A stretch of DNA of 64,000 bases, from positions 1-64,000 of the forward strand of contig JPHH03000054.1 in NCBI GenBank assembly GCA_000750105.3, given 5' to 3'. Made by a program: the position numbers and the translations under genes. Within the stretch, counting starts at the first letter, position 1. The number at the start of each line of letters is the position of its first letter. The notes beneath the pieces were generated by a model, which ran no database searches, was not told the origin of the DNA, and worked only from the letters and a program-made list of their open reading frames with translations. Origin of the DNA: Tolypocladium sp. Sup5 PDA-1 (Eukaryota > Ascomycota > Sordariomycetes > Hypocreales > Ophiocordycipitaceae). Below are positions 33,149 through 44,316 of this stretch, piece by piece.

Positions 33149-35546
33149 ATGGACAACACCAGCTACCTCGCCCAGCAGGTCAACAGCAGCATCGGCCAGC
33201 TGCACGGCCTGTTTGACGAGATTGGCGTGCCCAGTCATGAACGCGAAGCGCGAGAAGCAGAGGTGAGTCTTCCCTGCCCTTCACCCTGCGGGGATGCGCT
33301 GACACCAGAGACGCGACAGCTCTTTACGGCTCTGTCGGATGCACTCAACAGCCAGGTGCGCCTCGTCACGGCCGAGAAGAAGGAAATGGTCGACGAGGCC
33401 AAGAAGATCATCACCGTCATCCGGCAAATGGAGGCGTCGCTCGACGACTCGAAGCCATCCCGGAGGTCCCAAGACGAAGACGACGAGTTCAGGATTACCT
33501 ATCCCTTGACGCGATGCTTGCAGGCGCTCAAGGAGAAGCACCTTCAGATCAGCCGACTTCACAAGGAGCGGTTCGAGCAGGTGAAGAGTACGTCCCGACG
33601 TGTTTCGCTGCCTGCTTGGAGGTGCATGGTTGCTGACTGCTGCAGAACTTGTCGAGGCGCTCGAGTCCTACTCGTCGCATCTCGAGCCGACCTTTGTCCA
33701 AATTGCTCTCCCTCCCACAGGCCCCAACCAGTCCATCCCCACGACCTTTGACCTGTCCCCATCATACGTGGACCGCCTCGACGTCGAGTTTACGCGAGTG
33801 TACGAAGAGTACACCCGCCGCATCGCATCCGTCCAGACCTTGTCGGACAACGTCATCCAGCTTTGGGCCGAGCTCGGGATCCCCCAGGCACAGCAGGACG
33901 GTGCCATTGTCAAGTACTATCGCGACGCACCTGAGCAGCTCGGCTTGCACGAGGAAGACATCAGCCGCCTCCAGGCGAAGCGCGATCGGCTCGCAGAAGA
34001 GAAGAAGAACCGCGAGAAGCGCCTGCGCGACCTAAAGACCGCCGTCGAGGCTCTGTGGGTCAAGCTCGGCGTCGACGAAGGGGAGACCAAGGTTTTCCTC
34101 AACCAAAACCGCGGCTGTGGCGTCCGACAGATCAACGAGTTCGAGGATGAGCTTGCACGGCTGAACGAGCTGAAGCGGCAGAATCTCCACCTGTTTGTCG
34201 AGGACGCCCGCGTCAAGCTCCAGGATCTCTGGGACGCGCTGTACTTTTCCGAGGATGAGATGCTCGAGTTCACCCCTGCCTTTTCGGACGTCTACAGCGA
34301 CGCCTTGCTGGAGGCACATGAACGGGAGGTTGCGAGGCTGGAGGCACTCAGGGAGCAGCGCGCTCCAACGCTGGCCCTCATCGACAAGCACAAGGGGCTG
34401 ATCGGTGATCGAGACGAGCTGGCAACGTCGAGCCAGGATGCCTCTCGACTCATGATGCGCGGACAAAAAGGTGAGAAGCGAGACCCCGGAAAGCTGCTGC
34501 GAGAAGAGAAGATGCGCAAGCGGATAGCCAAGGAGCTTCCCAAGGTGACGGCAGAGGTGCGCAAGATTCTCGAGCAGTGGGAAGACGAATACGGCCGGCC
34601 GTTCTTGGTGTTTGGTGAGCGATACCTGGACGAGCTGGAGGTTGAGGAGACGAAGAAAGGCGTTCCCACCACGCGATCCAAGACTCCGGCTGGGCCTCCG
34701 CCGTCGACAGCAAAGGCACCAAAGGCGGGTGGACTGTCCAGGGCCAACAGCACCAAGTCGATGCCTCCACGCTCGATGAACAAGACACCGACCGGAAACG
34801 GGCCGGCCAAGAAGACGCAGGGCAAGGGCAGTCCGTCCAAGATCCCTGCGCGAGCGCCGCTCTCCAACCTGAAGCACGGCAACAACTCGCCCGAACGTCC
34901 GCGGCCAGAGTCGAGGGCGGAGACTCTTCGCAACGGCGCGCCGCTGAGGGCTCCTCCGCCCAAGATGCGCGACCTCAAATCCGTGCCGGAGCTGGAGACG
35001 CCGATCAATAACTACAGGTCGGTGGGCATCGGGAGCATCGTGCGGCCGGTCGAGCCCGAGGATGTCTACGACGACCGGCCCCGTGCGGCGCGGATGACGC
35101 GGTCAAACTCCAACCTGTCTCACCACACGCAGCCCAGCTACTACGAGGAGCCTGAGTACGACGATCGGTATGACGACCGCTACGACGACCGCTACGCGAC
35201 CCCCCGAGCCGGGCACCAGCACCAGCAGGGCTATGCTCAGGCGCCTCCGCCACGGCAAATCTCCAACACGTCAAACACGTCGACGGCCGTCTCCGGCTCC
35301 GAGAACTGGGAGACGTACGACGACAACAGCGAGCCCGAGCCGGACGCGTCCGAGGCGTACTACGCCAAGCTCCGGGCGGCGCGCGGGAAGCGGTACGAGC
35401 CCGAGCAGTGCCCGCGGCCGAGCAGCCAGGCCAAGCGCGTACGGGGGATCCCGCCGCCTCAGGGGTACAACGGGCCGGTGATGATTGACCAGGAGGGCAA
35501 CAGGATCATCTCGGGGAGCGAGTGGACGGACGAGGATGCCTTCTAG
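33149..35546 (+). CDS. ASE1: MAP65/PRC1/Ase1 anaphase spindle midzone protein
   Basis: Exons 33149-33262, 33320-33587 and 33646-35546 join in phase to 760 aa. Ase1 homologues dimerise through an N-terminal coiled coil and crosslink antiparallel microtubules in the spindle midzone. The N-terminal third is heptad-rich (residues 1-230). The conserved spectrin-type region includes LQAKRDRLAEEKKNREKRLR, LWVKLGVDEGE, FEDELARLNELK and VKLQDLWDALYFSEDEMLEF. The hallmark block LLREEKMRKRIAKELPKV is followed by WEDEYGRPFLVFGERYLDEL. The C-terminal 250 residues are basic, Ser/Pro-rich and probably disordered, as expected for the microtubule-binding and Cdk-regulated tail. The first intron is 57 nt, a multiple of three without a stop, so retaining it would insert 19 residues. 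Confidence 0.93.
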
Positions 35547-36710
35547 GCGCCTGACTGCCTATCTCTCGACAGACATGGTCTTGGACGTGGATGATGCTGC
35601 TCAACCACGACGCTACGTGGCTCACTCACTCATGTTGCAGGCCGAATGCATTCGACGAAGTTCATGATGATGCCGGACATCTCCTGCGACGACTCGCGTT
35701 CCTTTCTTTCCGTCCTCGGCCCACCACCCACACCAGGATGCGGGCACTCGTCCTTCCCTGTCTGTCTTTCTTTTACTGCTGTACCTATCTGAACGCCTTC
35801 TTGTGTTGCTTATTTCCGACATTGACCGTCGTTTGTGTATACTGGGCGAACGAGGCGCGATAATATCTGGGGGGAGGTTTGACAGAAAAGGAGTACTGGG
35901 AAATCCGGCGTTTGCAATGGCTGTGCATGGATTACATGGATGTTAGGAGCTGTGTGTCTATCGGAGTGCCTCGGCAGCGGTGCGGTCGTGCCATTTGCGT
36001 TGAACAAGTTCAAGTTTCGTTGCCAAAGCAGTTGCGAGCATCCCGGTTGTGGTGTCGTGCATGTTGCAGGTGACACGATGGCCTCGCTGATGGAGGGAAT
36101 ATCGCCAGTCAAAGTGCTCATTCCAAAGCTACAGTTTCTTGACAATTCTGGCAATGTTTAAAAAAAGATGCGGCATCTTCCACTGTACTGTTGACGTTTG
36201 TCCTGAAGCTAGTCCGTACATGGAGTTGGCCAATACGACGGCCCCAGTCAAGTTTACATCATCCCATCCACCAGCACCATCATTAGTGGACTGCAGCACG
36301 CACCCAGCAGGCGTCAAAAGTGACAGCTTCCAGGGTCCACGCCCAGAGTGAGGTGCCCCGTTGAACACCGCCATCCCACAGGGGTCTGTCTTACAGTTAC
36401 GCCCCCCCAAAAATAGTGCCTGCGAGGCCACGCGGTCCAGTCTTTATTCAGGCTCCCGAGCTTGCTGTGTCTCTGTTAGCGCGCTGGGGGTTTCAGCATC
36501 ACGAACGCTTCCACCTTGGTTGGACCTCCATTGCTCCCCAGCTTCCTCCACCCCAACAACCCACCTCATCCTGCGTCTCGTTTGCAGCATTGTCTCTTGC
36601 ACCAGTCCGCGTCTCTTCCCGTGCTCTCTTCTTTGTTTCTTCTTCTTGTCCATCCGCTCCGACACCGAATCCAATGTCCTAATGTCGTCACGGCCCACGT
36701 CCTCCCGGCG
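35547..36710. other. intergenic between ASE1 and the EH-domain gene
   Basis: ASE1 3' flank followed by pyrimidine-rich sequence before ATG 36711 that is probably promoter and 5' UTR. An in-frame ATG at 36516 would extend the next protein by 65 residues of non-conserved sequence. No separate gene is seen. Confidence 0.4.
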
Positions 36711-38891
36711 ATGAATCCCGCCTACTCCTCGTCGTCCTCCTCCGGCCACCACCACAACGACGACTCCGCCGCCGCCGTTGCCCTGCGCGGCGCCTCCCTC
36801 GCGTTCCAGAAGAAGCCCGCCGCCGCGTCCCCGTCCCCGTCGCCGCAGCCGAAGAACAGGAACAGGGGCAATGGCGCTCTCACGGCGGCCGCGGCGGTGG
36901 CCACGCGGCCCCGGTCTCCGGCTCGAGCGGCCCTCGCTGCGCAGACGACTGGCGGCACGAGCGGGAGCGCGAGCGCGAGCGCGAGCGCGCCCGAGATAGA
37001 TTTCCCGGGTCAGGCTCACGGTTACGGGCACCAGGCAGGGCTGGTGGCGGCGCGGCTGCACCAGCTCGGCGGCGGCAGCAGTCAGACGCAGCAGCAGCAG
37101 CTTCACCCGGGCGCTGGCAAGGTCGACCCGAAGAGCCCGAGCTTCATCGCGGCGACTCTGGCGGCGAGCCGCAGCGCGAGCCCGAGCCCCAAGACGCCTG
37201 CGCCTGCGATTGCGCCTGCGCATCCGCCGCGCCGCAAGACCAGCCTGGGGGCACTGAGCACGCGGGGCGGCAGCGAGGCCGCGGCGGTGGTCGTGGTGGA
37301 CTCGGGGTCCATTGCGCCGACCGGGTCGCTGATATCCATGTTCGAGCGCACCAGGGGCGAGGCCGACCCGGTCAAGAGGGCGTCGCCGCGGACGTCGCCC
37401 GCCGAGGCCATGGAGAACAGGCCCGAGGAGGCCCAGCGCCTGGCCGTCGGGAGATTCATGGCCGCGCCGCCCAGGTCCCATCCGACCCCGAGTCCGCCTC
37501 TGCCGGCCGTCAGTCGAGAGAGGCCGCGAGCTGCGACCCCGGGACGGGTCCCGACGCCTCCTCCGGCCATCAGCATCCACAGGGCACCGTCGATGCCACG
37601 GCCGAAGCCGGGACATGCAAAGAGCCTCTCGGGTGATGGTGCGGGACCCAGACCTCGACCCAAGAGCCAAGAGCCGGCGCCAGCAAAGACACGGCAGTTG
37701 AGCCCTCCGCCCGTCGTCCGACCCCCGAAGCAACCCGCAGCCAAACCCCCGGTAACCCCCCTGAGGATACAGCCGCCTACCGGTCCATCCGTCGTCGGAT
37801 CCACACCAGAGGTGCTGTCGCCAAAGCCAGTGAGGATCGCGAAGCCGTCCCTGGTGCCGACGGTGACGTCGCCTCCCCAGATCTCACCCGGGCTGCCACC
37901 ACAAGTCCTGTCATCGCCATCGCCATCGCCAGATCCGCAGAAGCGCGGCAGCCCCAAGGCAAAGCAGCCGCCCACGCCGCCCAAGCCCCGCGGAAGCCAG
38001 AGGCTCGCGCCGAGTCAGCCCACGAGCCGGAGCCGGACACGCGGAAACTCGGACACGCCCAGCAGCCCGTACAAGGCTTCACTTAATGTTTCTCAAACAA
38101 CTTCCCGAGGCACTCCAGCATCCACCTCACCCTCTGCCCCGTCAAGGGGCCGTCACACGCCTCCTCCGCTCCCGGGCCGTCGACAGTCGGTTGCTAGTGC
38201 GCCGTCGTCACCCGCCCTGGGTCCCCATCGGAGGCGTCTCACCAACGCATCGACGAGCAATTTACACCTCGATTCGCTTACCAACGCCATCGTGGCCGGC
38301 TCCCTAGCCTCGTCCCGCCTGACACCGCACAACACCGGCGGCTCGCTCCCTCCGCCCAGTCTCCCCAAGCGCCAGAGATCCCCACGCCTGCTCCAGACTC
38401 TCCGCCAGCCAGCCACCTCGCCAGACGAGGACCCCGAGCGCCACAAGACAGGCAAAGGCCACCGCCACAAGCTGCGTAGCGGCAAGCACGCCCACCACGA
38501 GGGTTCACGGAAGCGATGGCGCGAGGAGATGACCCTCAGGGAGCGAAAGCGCTACGAAGCCGTGTGGGCGTCCAACCGGGGCTGGCTCCTCGAGCAGGAC
38601 AGCCCGTCGCGGAGCGTGGCGAGCGGCCTGGGCACAGACACCTCGGAGTGCGTGGCCAACGTCGTGGTGCGCGAGATCTGGAGACGATCAAGACTACCCG
38701 AAGACGAGCTGGGAGAGGTCTGGGACCTGGTCGACCGCGACGCGCGCGGCATGCTGACCAGGCAGGAGTTTGTGGTTGGCATGTGGCTCCTCGACCAGCG
38801 GCTCCGCGGGAGGAAGCTTCCGCAAAGAGTCTCCGACAGCGTGTGGGGGAGCGCCAACGGCGTGATGGTGAAGAAGCCCAAGGCCAAGTGA
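36711..38891 (+). CDS. EH-domain protein, Irs4/Tax4 type
   Basis: The single exon encodes 726 aa from ATG 36711 (MNPAYSSSSSSGHHH). The first 600 residues are low-complexity, rich in Ser, Pro and Ala, including a Ser-Ala repeat at 36966-36995. A short conserved N-terminal motif ALRGASLAFQKK is typical of these proteins. The C-terminal 115 residues form the EH domain: ERKRYEAVWASNRG, then VREIWRRSRLPEDELGEVW and LVDRDARGMLTRQEFVVGMW with an EF-hand-like loop. In yeast the Irs4/Tax4 pair activates the phosphoinositide 5-phosphatase Inp51 and affects rDNA silencing, autophagy and cell-wall integrity. Filamentous ascomycetes generally have one long homologue, which this matches. I place the start at 36711 because the extension to 36516 looks like UTR. 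Confidence 0.88.
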   Translation: MNPAYSSSSSSGHHHNDDSAAAVALRGASLAFQKKPAAASPSPSPQPKNRNRGNGALTAAAAVATRPRSPARAALAAQTTGGTSGSASASASAPEIDFPGQAHGYGHQAGLVAARLHQLGGGSSQTQQQQLHPGAGKVDPKSPSFIAATLAASRSASPSPKTPAPAIAPAHPPRRKTSLGALSTRGGSEAAAVVVVDSGSIAPTGSLISMFERTRGEADPVKRASPRTSPAEAMENRPEEAQRLAVGRFMAAPPRSHPTPSPPLPAVSRERPRAATPGRVPTPPPAISIHRAPSMPRPKPGHAKSLSGDGAGPRPRPKSQEPAPAKTRQLSPPPVVRPPKQPAAKPPVTPLRIQPPTGPSVVGSTPEVLSPKPVRIAKPSLVPTVTSPPQISPGLPPQVLSSPSPSPDPQKRGSPKAKQPPTPPKPRGSQRLAPSQPTSRSRTRGNSDTPSSPYKASLNVSQTTSRGTPASTSPSAPSRGRHTPPPLPGRRQSVASAPSSPALGPHRRRLTNASTSNLHLDSLTNAIVAGSLASSRLTPHNTGGSLPPPSLPKRQRSPRLLQTLRQPATSPDEDPERHKTGKGHRHKLRSGKHAHHEGSRKRWREEMTLRERKRYEAVWASNRGWLLEQDSPSRSVASGLGTDTSECVANVVVREIWRRSRLPEDELGEVWDLVDRDARGMLTRQEFVVGMWLLDQRLRGRKLPQRVSDSVWGSANGVMVKKPKAK

Positions 38892-39165
38892 AGTCGAGTG
38901 GGAGCGTTAGAAAGAGTCGGATAGTGTCGACTGTGCATGGCGAGCAAGCAACCCTTTTCGTGCGGCATGATACCCTACAGCAACTGCCTCTTTGTGCAAA
39001 CAGACGAGGGGGGATTATTATAGAATTAGATGTATTTTACATGTGCCGGCCGTCAACCTCCATTGCATTGTTTCGCAGCTTGTCCGTCCCCTCCTTCACT
39101 ATTAGAGACAAGCGACTCAAGCCTCACTCTCGCTCTGCAGCTCGTTGTTTCTCCGCACCAATAGC

Positions 39166-39683
39166 CTACGGGCTGCTGGAGACGTAGTTGTCGCTCGTCG
39201 CGTCGCCAAACGTGATGGTGACGTTGAAGTTGTTGATGACGGGGTTGGCCACCGCGCCGTACAGGCTCGTCAGGCTGGCCGTCACGACGCCGTGGCCCTT
39301 GGGGGCGGAGGCAGGGATGGTGACCCATTTCTTGAAGTCGTTCAACTGGTTGGACTGATCTATTCGCTCAACCCCGTCAGCCTCGTCCCCTTGCCCGTCA
39401 CCTTCTTCTGCTCCTTGCCGCTCAGACTGCCGTGGCTGTACGAAGACTCACCCTTGCCGAGGCAGAACGAGTCCGTCACCACGCCCAGGCTGCCCGGGTA
39501 CCCGTCCCCAGCGGCGTAGCCAAAGGTGATGGCCACGTCGAAGACGCTCTGGATGTAGTTTGAGCTGTGGATCACGGCGTTGAAGCCGTCGCCCGGGCGG
39601 ATGGTGTCCGGGACGGCGATGCCGGTGATGCGGGCGTGGGCGAGGGCGAGGAGGGCGGCGGCGGCGGCGAGGGAGAGATGCAT
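39166..39683 (-). CDS. NIS1-like secreted effector
   Basis: Exons 39683-39452 and 39359-39166 join in phase 1 across a 92-nt intron to 141 aa. The signal peptide MHLSLAAAAALLALAHA is followed by RITGIAVPDTIRPGD and NYIQSVFDVAITFGYA, the typical start of the mature NIS1 family. The spliced junction gives SFCLGK|DQSNQLNDFKKW. The C-terminal blocks are VTIPASAPKGHGVVTASLTS, LYGA and NNFNVTITFGDATSDNYVSS. NIS1 was described from Colletotrichum as a necrosis-inducing secreted protein and is reported as a core effector that interferes with plant pattern-recognition signalling kinases. It is also found in non-pathogens. A TATAAATA on this strand lies near 39838-39845, about 155 bp upstream. The frame is intact. 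Confidence 0.88.
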
Positions 39684-41549
39684 CTTGACGAGGTTACAGA
39701 TTTGCGTGAATGTGTAATGTTTCTTTGATCGCAGGTTCACAGCTATGGAGTTACGAGGGGGGAGGTGGTGACGCTTGGGGCAGTTGGCTAGTTGTGTATG
39801 GGTTGCTCAACAGCTGTTCACCTCGTCCGTCGGCTCATATTTATACCTCAACTGTAAGTGGAAATATCAATGTCCATCCGTCCCCTGCATCCCTTTCAGC
39901 GCCTGGCAGCACGCCCAATCACCACATCTCCTGAGCCGTTTTCTCCCCGGCCATGCGCATCCCGTATGTAAGCCCCAGCCTCAATGAGGCGAGTCTCGTT
40001 CATGTAGCCCACAAGCTACCAACATGAACACTTGCAGCATCTCTGTTACCCGTTGACAGCCCTATCCCGGCCTGCCAGTCTCACATCATTTCGTATTTCT
40101 TCCTCATGTCCCCGCGGCCGTGGCTGTGGGACCAGTTACGAACTTACGACGTCACCCAGGGCCCTCGTGCGCAGCTGCGGGGGAGCTGATCAGCGGGCCC
40201 GTGTTCGCCAGTAATGTGCCGCGTGCGCCGTCCCTGTGCAGCTACGGACTAGTCGCGCCACCTTGGCTGTCGATCACGCCGGGACGGCTGCCGGCCGGGG
40301 GGGGGGGGGGGGGGGGGGTGGGGGGAGGTGCTGGGGGCTGTTCTGTCTCACGCGCACGTTGGCCAGTCGGGCCCGATGTGCTGGCATTCGGTCAGCGGTG
40401 AGGCTGAGCTCGGTGACGATACGGATGGACGGGCGTGTACGAAGTACGTGAAAAAAGAAAGTACGTTGTGCAAGCCGTGTTCAAGGATCGTTTTATATTG
40501 CGAACAATTCCTGTGTGCACGGTGCCATTCAAGGTCCGTGGCTTACACCTGGCAGTCGTCATGAGCGCTCGCTCGCCGCCGGACGCAAACCGCATTGCCA
40601 GTCTTGTACTGCGTTGTGGTGCTTCGTGGCGCACAGATGATTCAATAGTCCAAACTTCTCTGCGCCACGGTTTCGCTCAACGGTCGTGAGAGACTCGCAG
40701 GGCAGCCAGTCCAGCTGCTAGTCCGGATAACTCCCACGGCTATACCCCGATGAATCAACAATGCATCTGTGAATCGACTCTGCCCTGGCCACATTGGAAG
40801 CTGCCAACTGCCAGATCGTTGGGTCCGTCAATACGGCCAGCAACTTTCCGTCCCTTCCGCTCAGGGCAACCCGGACGCCGCCGTTGACAGCACCAAGGCG
40901 GACATTGACCCCCCATAGCGGCACGGACCGTCATGACATGCATATACTCGTTCAGGGAGCCGCTCCTCGGACCCGAGCACCGTTTTCTCTGTACTTCGTA
41001 CAAAGCACGTAGTTTAGTAGTATTCGTACATATGCACTCGATCTCCCACGTGGCAGTGTCGCGGATGGCCTAGATCCCCTTGCATTACGTCGTGCCTTTG
41101 TCCCCGTCCCTCGACCCGTGCTTGAACCCTGCGAGCTTCCCTCCGTCACCGCCGTCCAGCACACGGCATGGGCATGGGCTTTCCAGACCCAGCAGGGGCC
41201 TCTGGTTGTATAAAACTTCGTCCGTGTCCTCAATTGGCACCTTGACTCCCCCCTGATTAGCACCAACCACCTCGTCCCAGGCTCTTAAACAATCCTAGCA
41301 AGCCATACTGCTGAGGACCCCGACCGACTTCATCGCTGAGCCTTGAGTCCTCGTCAGTCATCTGAGCCCGTGCCATAGCATGGTCCCAATCAACGATGGC
41401 AGCGCATCTCACCGGTCTGCGAAAAGGAACCCTCATCCCAACGTGACGGAGAAGCCGACAGCTGAAGTGATCAATCATGGCAGTTGCAGGGGCTGTGTAG
41501 CGGGCATCGACGTATTTTATATTTTTCCAGACGCAGTTTGACTCTTGTC
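39684..41549. other. 1.9-kb intergenic stretch, no gene seen
   Basis: This holds the NIS1-like promoter, a 22-base G tract and no recognisable gene on either strand. Confidence 0.4.
40297..40326 (+). repeat. poly-G tract
   Basis: A run of 22 G residues from 40297 to 40318 is followed by one T and six more G. Its length may be unreliable in assembly. It could form a G-quadruplex on the plus strand. Confidence 0.9.
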
Positions 41550-41800
41550 GGGAGGCTGCTTGCGCGCACATCAACACTGCGTCGGCATCAAGCCCACCGT
41601 CGGCCTCACCCCGCACCACCTCGTGATCCCCTTCGCGGCGCACCAGGACACGTGGGACCGATTGCGCGGACGGTCGAGGACGCCGCGTACCTGCTTGCTA
41701 CGATTGCCGGCCCGGACGGCAACGACACGGCGGCGCCATCCCGTTTAGCGAGATGCCCGACTACGTCGTCGGGTGCGGGAGAGCGTTCGGCCGATGATCC
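41550..41800 (+). pseudogene. amidase (GatA-type) gene fragment
   Basis: Amidase-signature family sequence is recognisable across three frames. CVGIKPTVGLTPHHLVIP in one frame is followed after a one-base loss near 41652 by VGPIARTVEDAAYLLATIAG in a second. After another shift near 41735 comes IPFSEMPDYVVGC in the third. Only about 80 residues of a protein usually over 500 aa are present, and the catalytic Ser-Ser-Lys region is not found. This is a dead fragment. Confidence 0.75.
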
Positions 41801-42266
41801 AGCCGGGACGGAGTTGGCGGACGTTTCGCGGAAGATGTTGGCCAGTCGCCTGTGCTTCGGAAGCTGTCGTCGTGGTTGGTGGCAGTCTCCGGCCGAGTTC
41901 CCGACGGGCCGTCGGCATCCAGACGCATATAGCGTCGTTTCCATCTTTGGCTTTAACCACATCTAGACCATGTAATTGGAATACAGAGAAGCAACCACGA
42001 CTCTGGCAGCTGTTTCCGTAAACAACCATGCCTGGCTGCCCCGTTGGCTGGGAGTGAGACGAGACAGGCGTCGAGCCGCCCAGCCGTCAGCCGTCGGCCC
42101 GCCGCGACTTCCGAAGACTTCCTAATTCGGCAATCTGTCGGCGAGCGTCCGGGCCGGTCCGCCGCCCAGACACTGCCAGGTTACATCAACAAGAGACAAG
42201 CTGCAGAAGTCAAAATCTCCATGACGGCTTAATCCGCAGTATCTAGAGCTATAACCCAGTCACATG
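41801..42266. other. intergenic, no gene seen
   Basis: Flank of the amidase relic and 3' region of the histidine-phosphatase gene. No coding signal is seen. Confidence 0.35.
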
Positions 42267-43241
42267 CTACACATCTGCCTCAACGCCTGGTGTCGTGTCA
42301 AGCCTCTCCCCTCGCACCAGCATCGCCATCGACACCCCCTCCCGCACCTTGAACGTCGCCGCGTTGCACGCCATCAATATCGCCCCAATCGCATACGAAT
42401 GCACCGTCAGGGACACAAACGCGCCCCCGTCCGTCGCGAAGACGTCCTCCAGCGCCGCCTGCTTGCGCGCCACGTGCTCCGCGTCCGTCTCCCAGCGGCC
42501 CATGCCGCGGAACGGGTCCTCCTCCGGCAGGTCGTCGGCGGCCTCGACGGCGTACCCGGGCCAGTTCTCGCGGATCCAGGTGCGCGTCCGCCGGTTGTCG
42601 CACGTGTGCATGGTGTATCGCTCGCGCAGCTTCTCCTTGACCATGGGCCGGAAGGGCTGGCCGTGGCGCGCCATGAGCGGCGCAAAGACGTAGTCGGTCG
42701 TCTGGAGGGTCCTGGCGAGGGGGCTGGTGTAGATGGTCTGCGGTAATGGGACGCCGTGGCCGTCGATGGCGTCGACCCAGAACTTGCCGAGGTCTTGGAC
42801 CTGCTGGATGCCCGTGTCGTTGAGGAAGGCGTCGAACCACGTCTCGTGCTCGTCGCCGTCGACCAGCGACCAGTGGTTCTGCCTGGAGTCAGTCCTCCAC
42901 GCGCAACATGGACAATCTCAACCGGTTCAGCTCACATCCCACGCCTCGGTGCCAACCTCGGCGTGCTTCTTGTTGTGGTAGCCGTAGCCGTGTCGGGTGA
43001 GGTACAGCACCTTGTACGACACCTTGTCCGGGGCCTCGCGGTTGAGGGCCCTTACATGCTCGGCGAACCTTTGCCAGTCCGTAGTCGCGCCCGCGTTTTG
43101 GCCATCGCTTGGGTATTCCCGCGGCAGGAGAGCCAGCTGAGGCTGTGTCGTGAGCTTTTCATTGGGACACTGCGCGGCCACGGCAACGAGGTCCGCAAAG
43201 TAGCCCGGCTCGGCCTGGAACTTCCAGCGCTGCGCGGACAT
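42267..43241 (-). CDS. histidine phosphatase superfamily protein (phosphoglycerate mutase-like, Pmu1 type)
   Basis: Exons 43241-42936 and 42878-42267 join in phase 0 across a 57-nt intron to 305 aa, the usual size of fungal Pmu1-like proteins. The phosphohistidine motif is LYLTRHGYGYHN near residue 83, the junction gives AWD|NHWSLVDG, and TIYTSPLARTLQTTDYV carries a second catalytic Arg. The later ERYTMHTCDNRRTRTWI block and VSLTVHSYAIGAIL (second His) complete the active site. Members are phosphatases or mutases of unknown substrate. In yeast Pmu1 was found as a suppressor in a histidine-pathway screen. No signal peptide is seen. An open frame continues upstream of ATG 43241 without another ATG, so a short upstream exon is possible. 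Confidence 0.85.
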
Positions 43242-44068
43242 GGCGGCGGGGAGAGCTGCCGTCACGGGCGCCGAGCGGGCAACGATGCGAGTCTCCAGAG
43301 CCAGCGGCGAGATGTTGGATGCAAGTCGAGGGTGAGAAGTCTTGGAGTCAGGACCCGGGACTCGGAAGCAGAGATCTGCCCCGCAGTGACCTCGGGCACG
43401 GGTTTGGCTGACTCGCAGCGCCTTTTACTAGGGCCACTATGTTCTTCAGCAGTGTTATTCTAAATAGGTTAGGTATACTTCGTAACTAGTGACATGTCTC
43501 GAAAAGCCGAGTCCAGCTTGGTTGCTGCTTGCGCTGCCACGTTTCACGGCTCGTCGCATCACCGTCGCCAATGACGCCATCGCAGCTGACCATCCTCCAC
43601 CTCAACGGGCACTAGACTTCGATGCAGCCAGCACCAATAGTAGTAGCACTCAATCTGTTTCCGTAATCCGTACAGCTGCCTCACTCACCTCAACCGTTCA
43701 AGCCGTACTTGGCCAAGTTGCATACCCTGCGCTGCGCCGGTACTGGTCGGCAGCAGGACGTCGTTTGGACAACGCTCAGGCCGCGGGGCGTCTCCTGCAG
43801 GGCGCACGCGACGTGCCGACACGTCTCCGATGGCCCATCGAGGTCGGCAGGTCAGCATTTGAACTCGACAACCACCAACGGCCGACTACGCGCAACGCCA
43901 TGAAATCAAAACCTTGTCGAAACAACAGTTGATTGAGGACACCTGCGCCTACAGCTGCAAGTCGTTGGAGCCTTGGGATGAACTGGGGTCCGTTGGCTCA
44001 AGGCTCACCCAGTTCGACCTCGAGCCTCAACACATTCATCTCCGTCGCACCCGACGACATCACCAGCC
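43242..44068. promoter_or_regulatory. divergent intergenic region, no gene seen
   Basis: About 830 bp between the divergent histidine-phosphatase and ketopantoate-reductase-like genes. No other coding signal is seen. Confidence 0.35.
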
Positions 44069-44281
44069 ATGCGCCCATGGTCTCGCCTCTCCCGCCTTCC
44101 CCTCATATCCTCCCAACTCCCCTCCCTTCGCCTCGCTTCCGCATCAGCATCATACACCATGTCCTCGCACCAACAGCAGCAACCACCCTGGCTCGAGAGC
44201 CTCCTCGACGACGACTCCCCTCCGCCCAAGCTCTTCGCCTGGACACCCGCCAACCTCTCCCCAGACACCACAGCCACTCGT

Positions 44282-44316
<35 letters not shown>

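Noticed and set aside
36444..37733. 429-residue Arg-rich open frame opposite the EH-domain gene
   Set aside because: It is an antisense shadow with extreme Arg/Gly composition and no domain.
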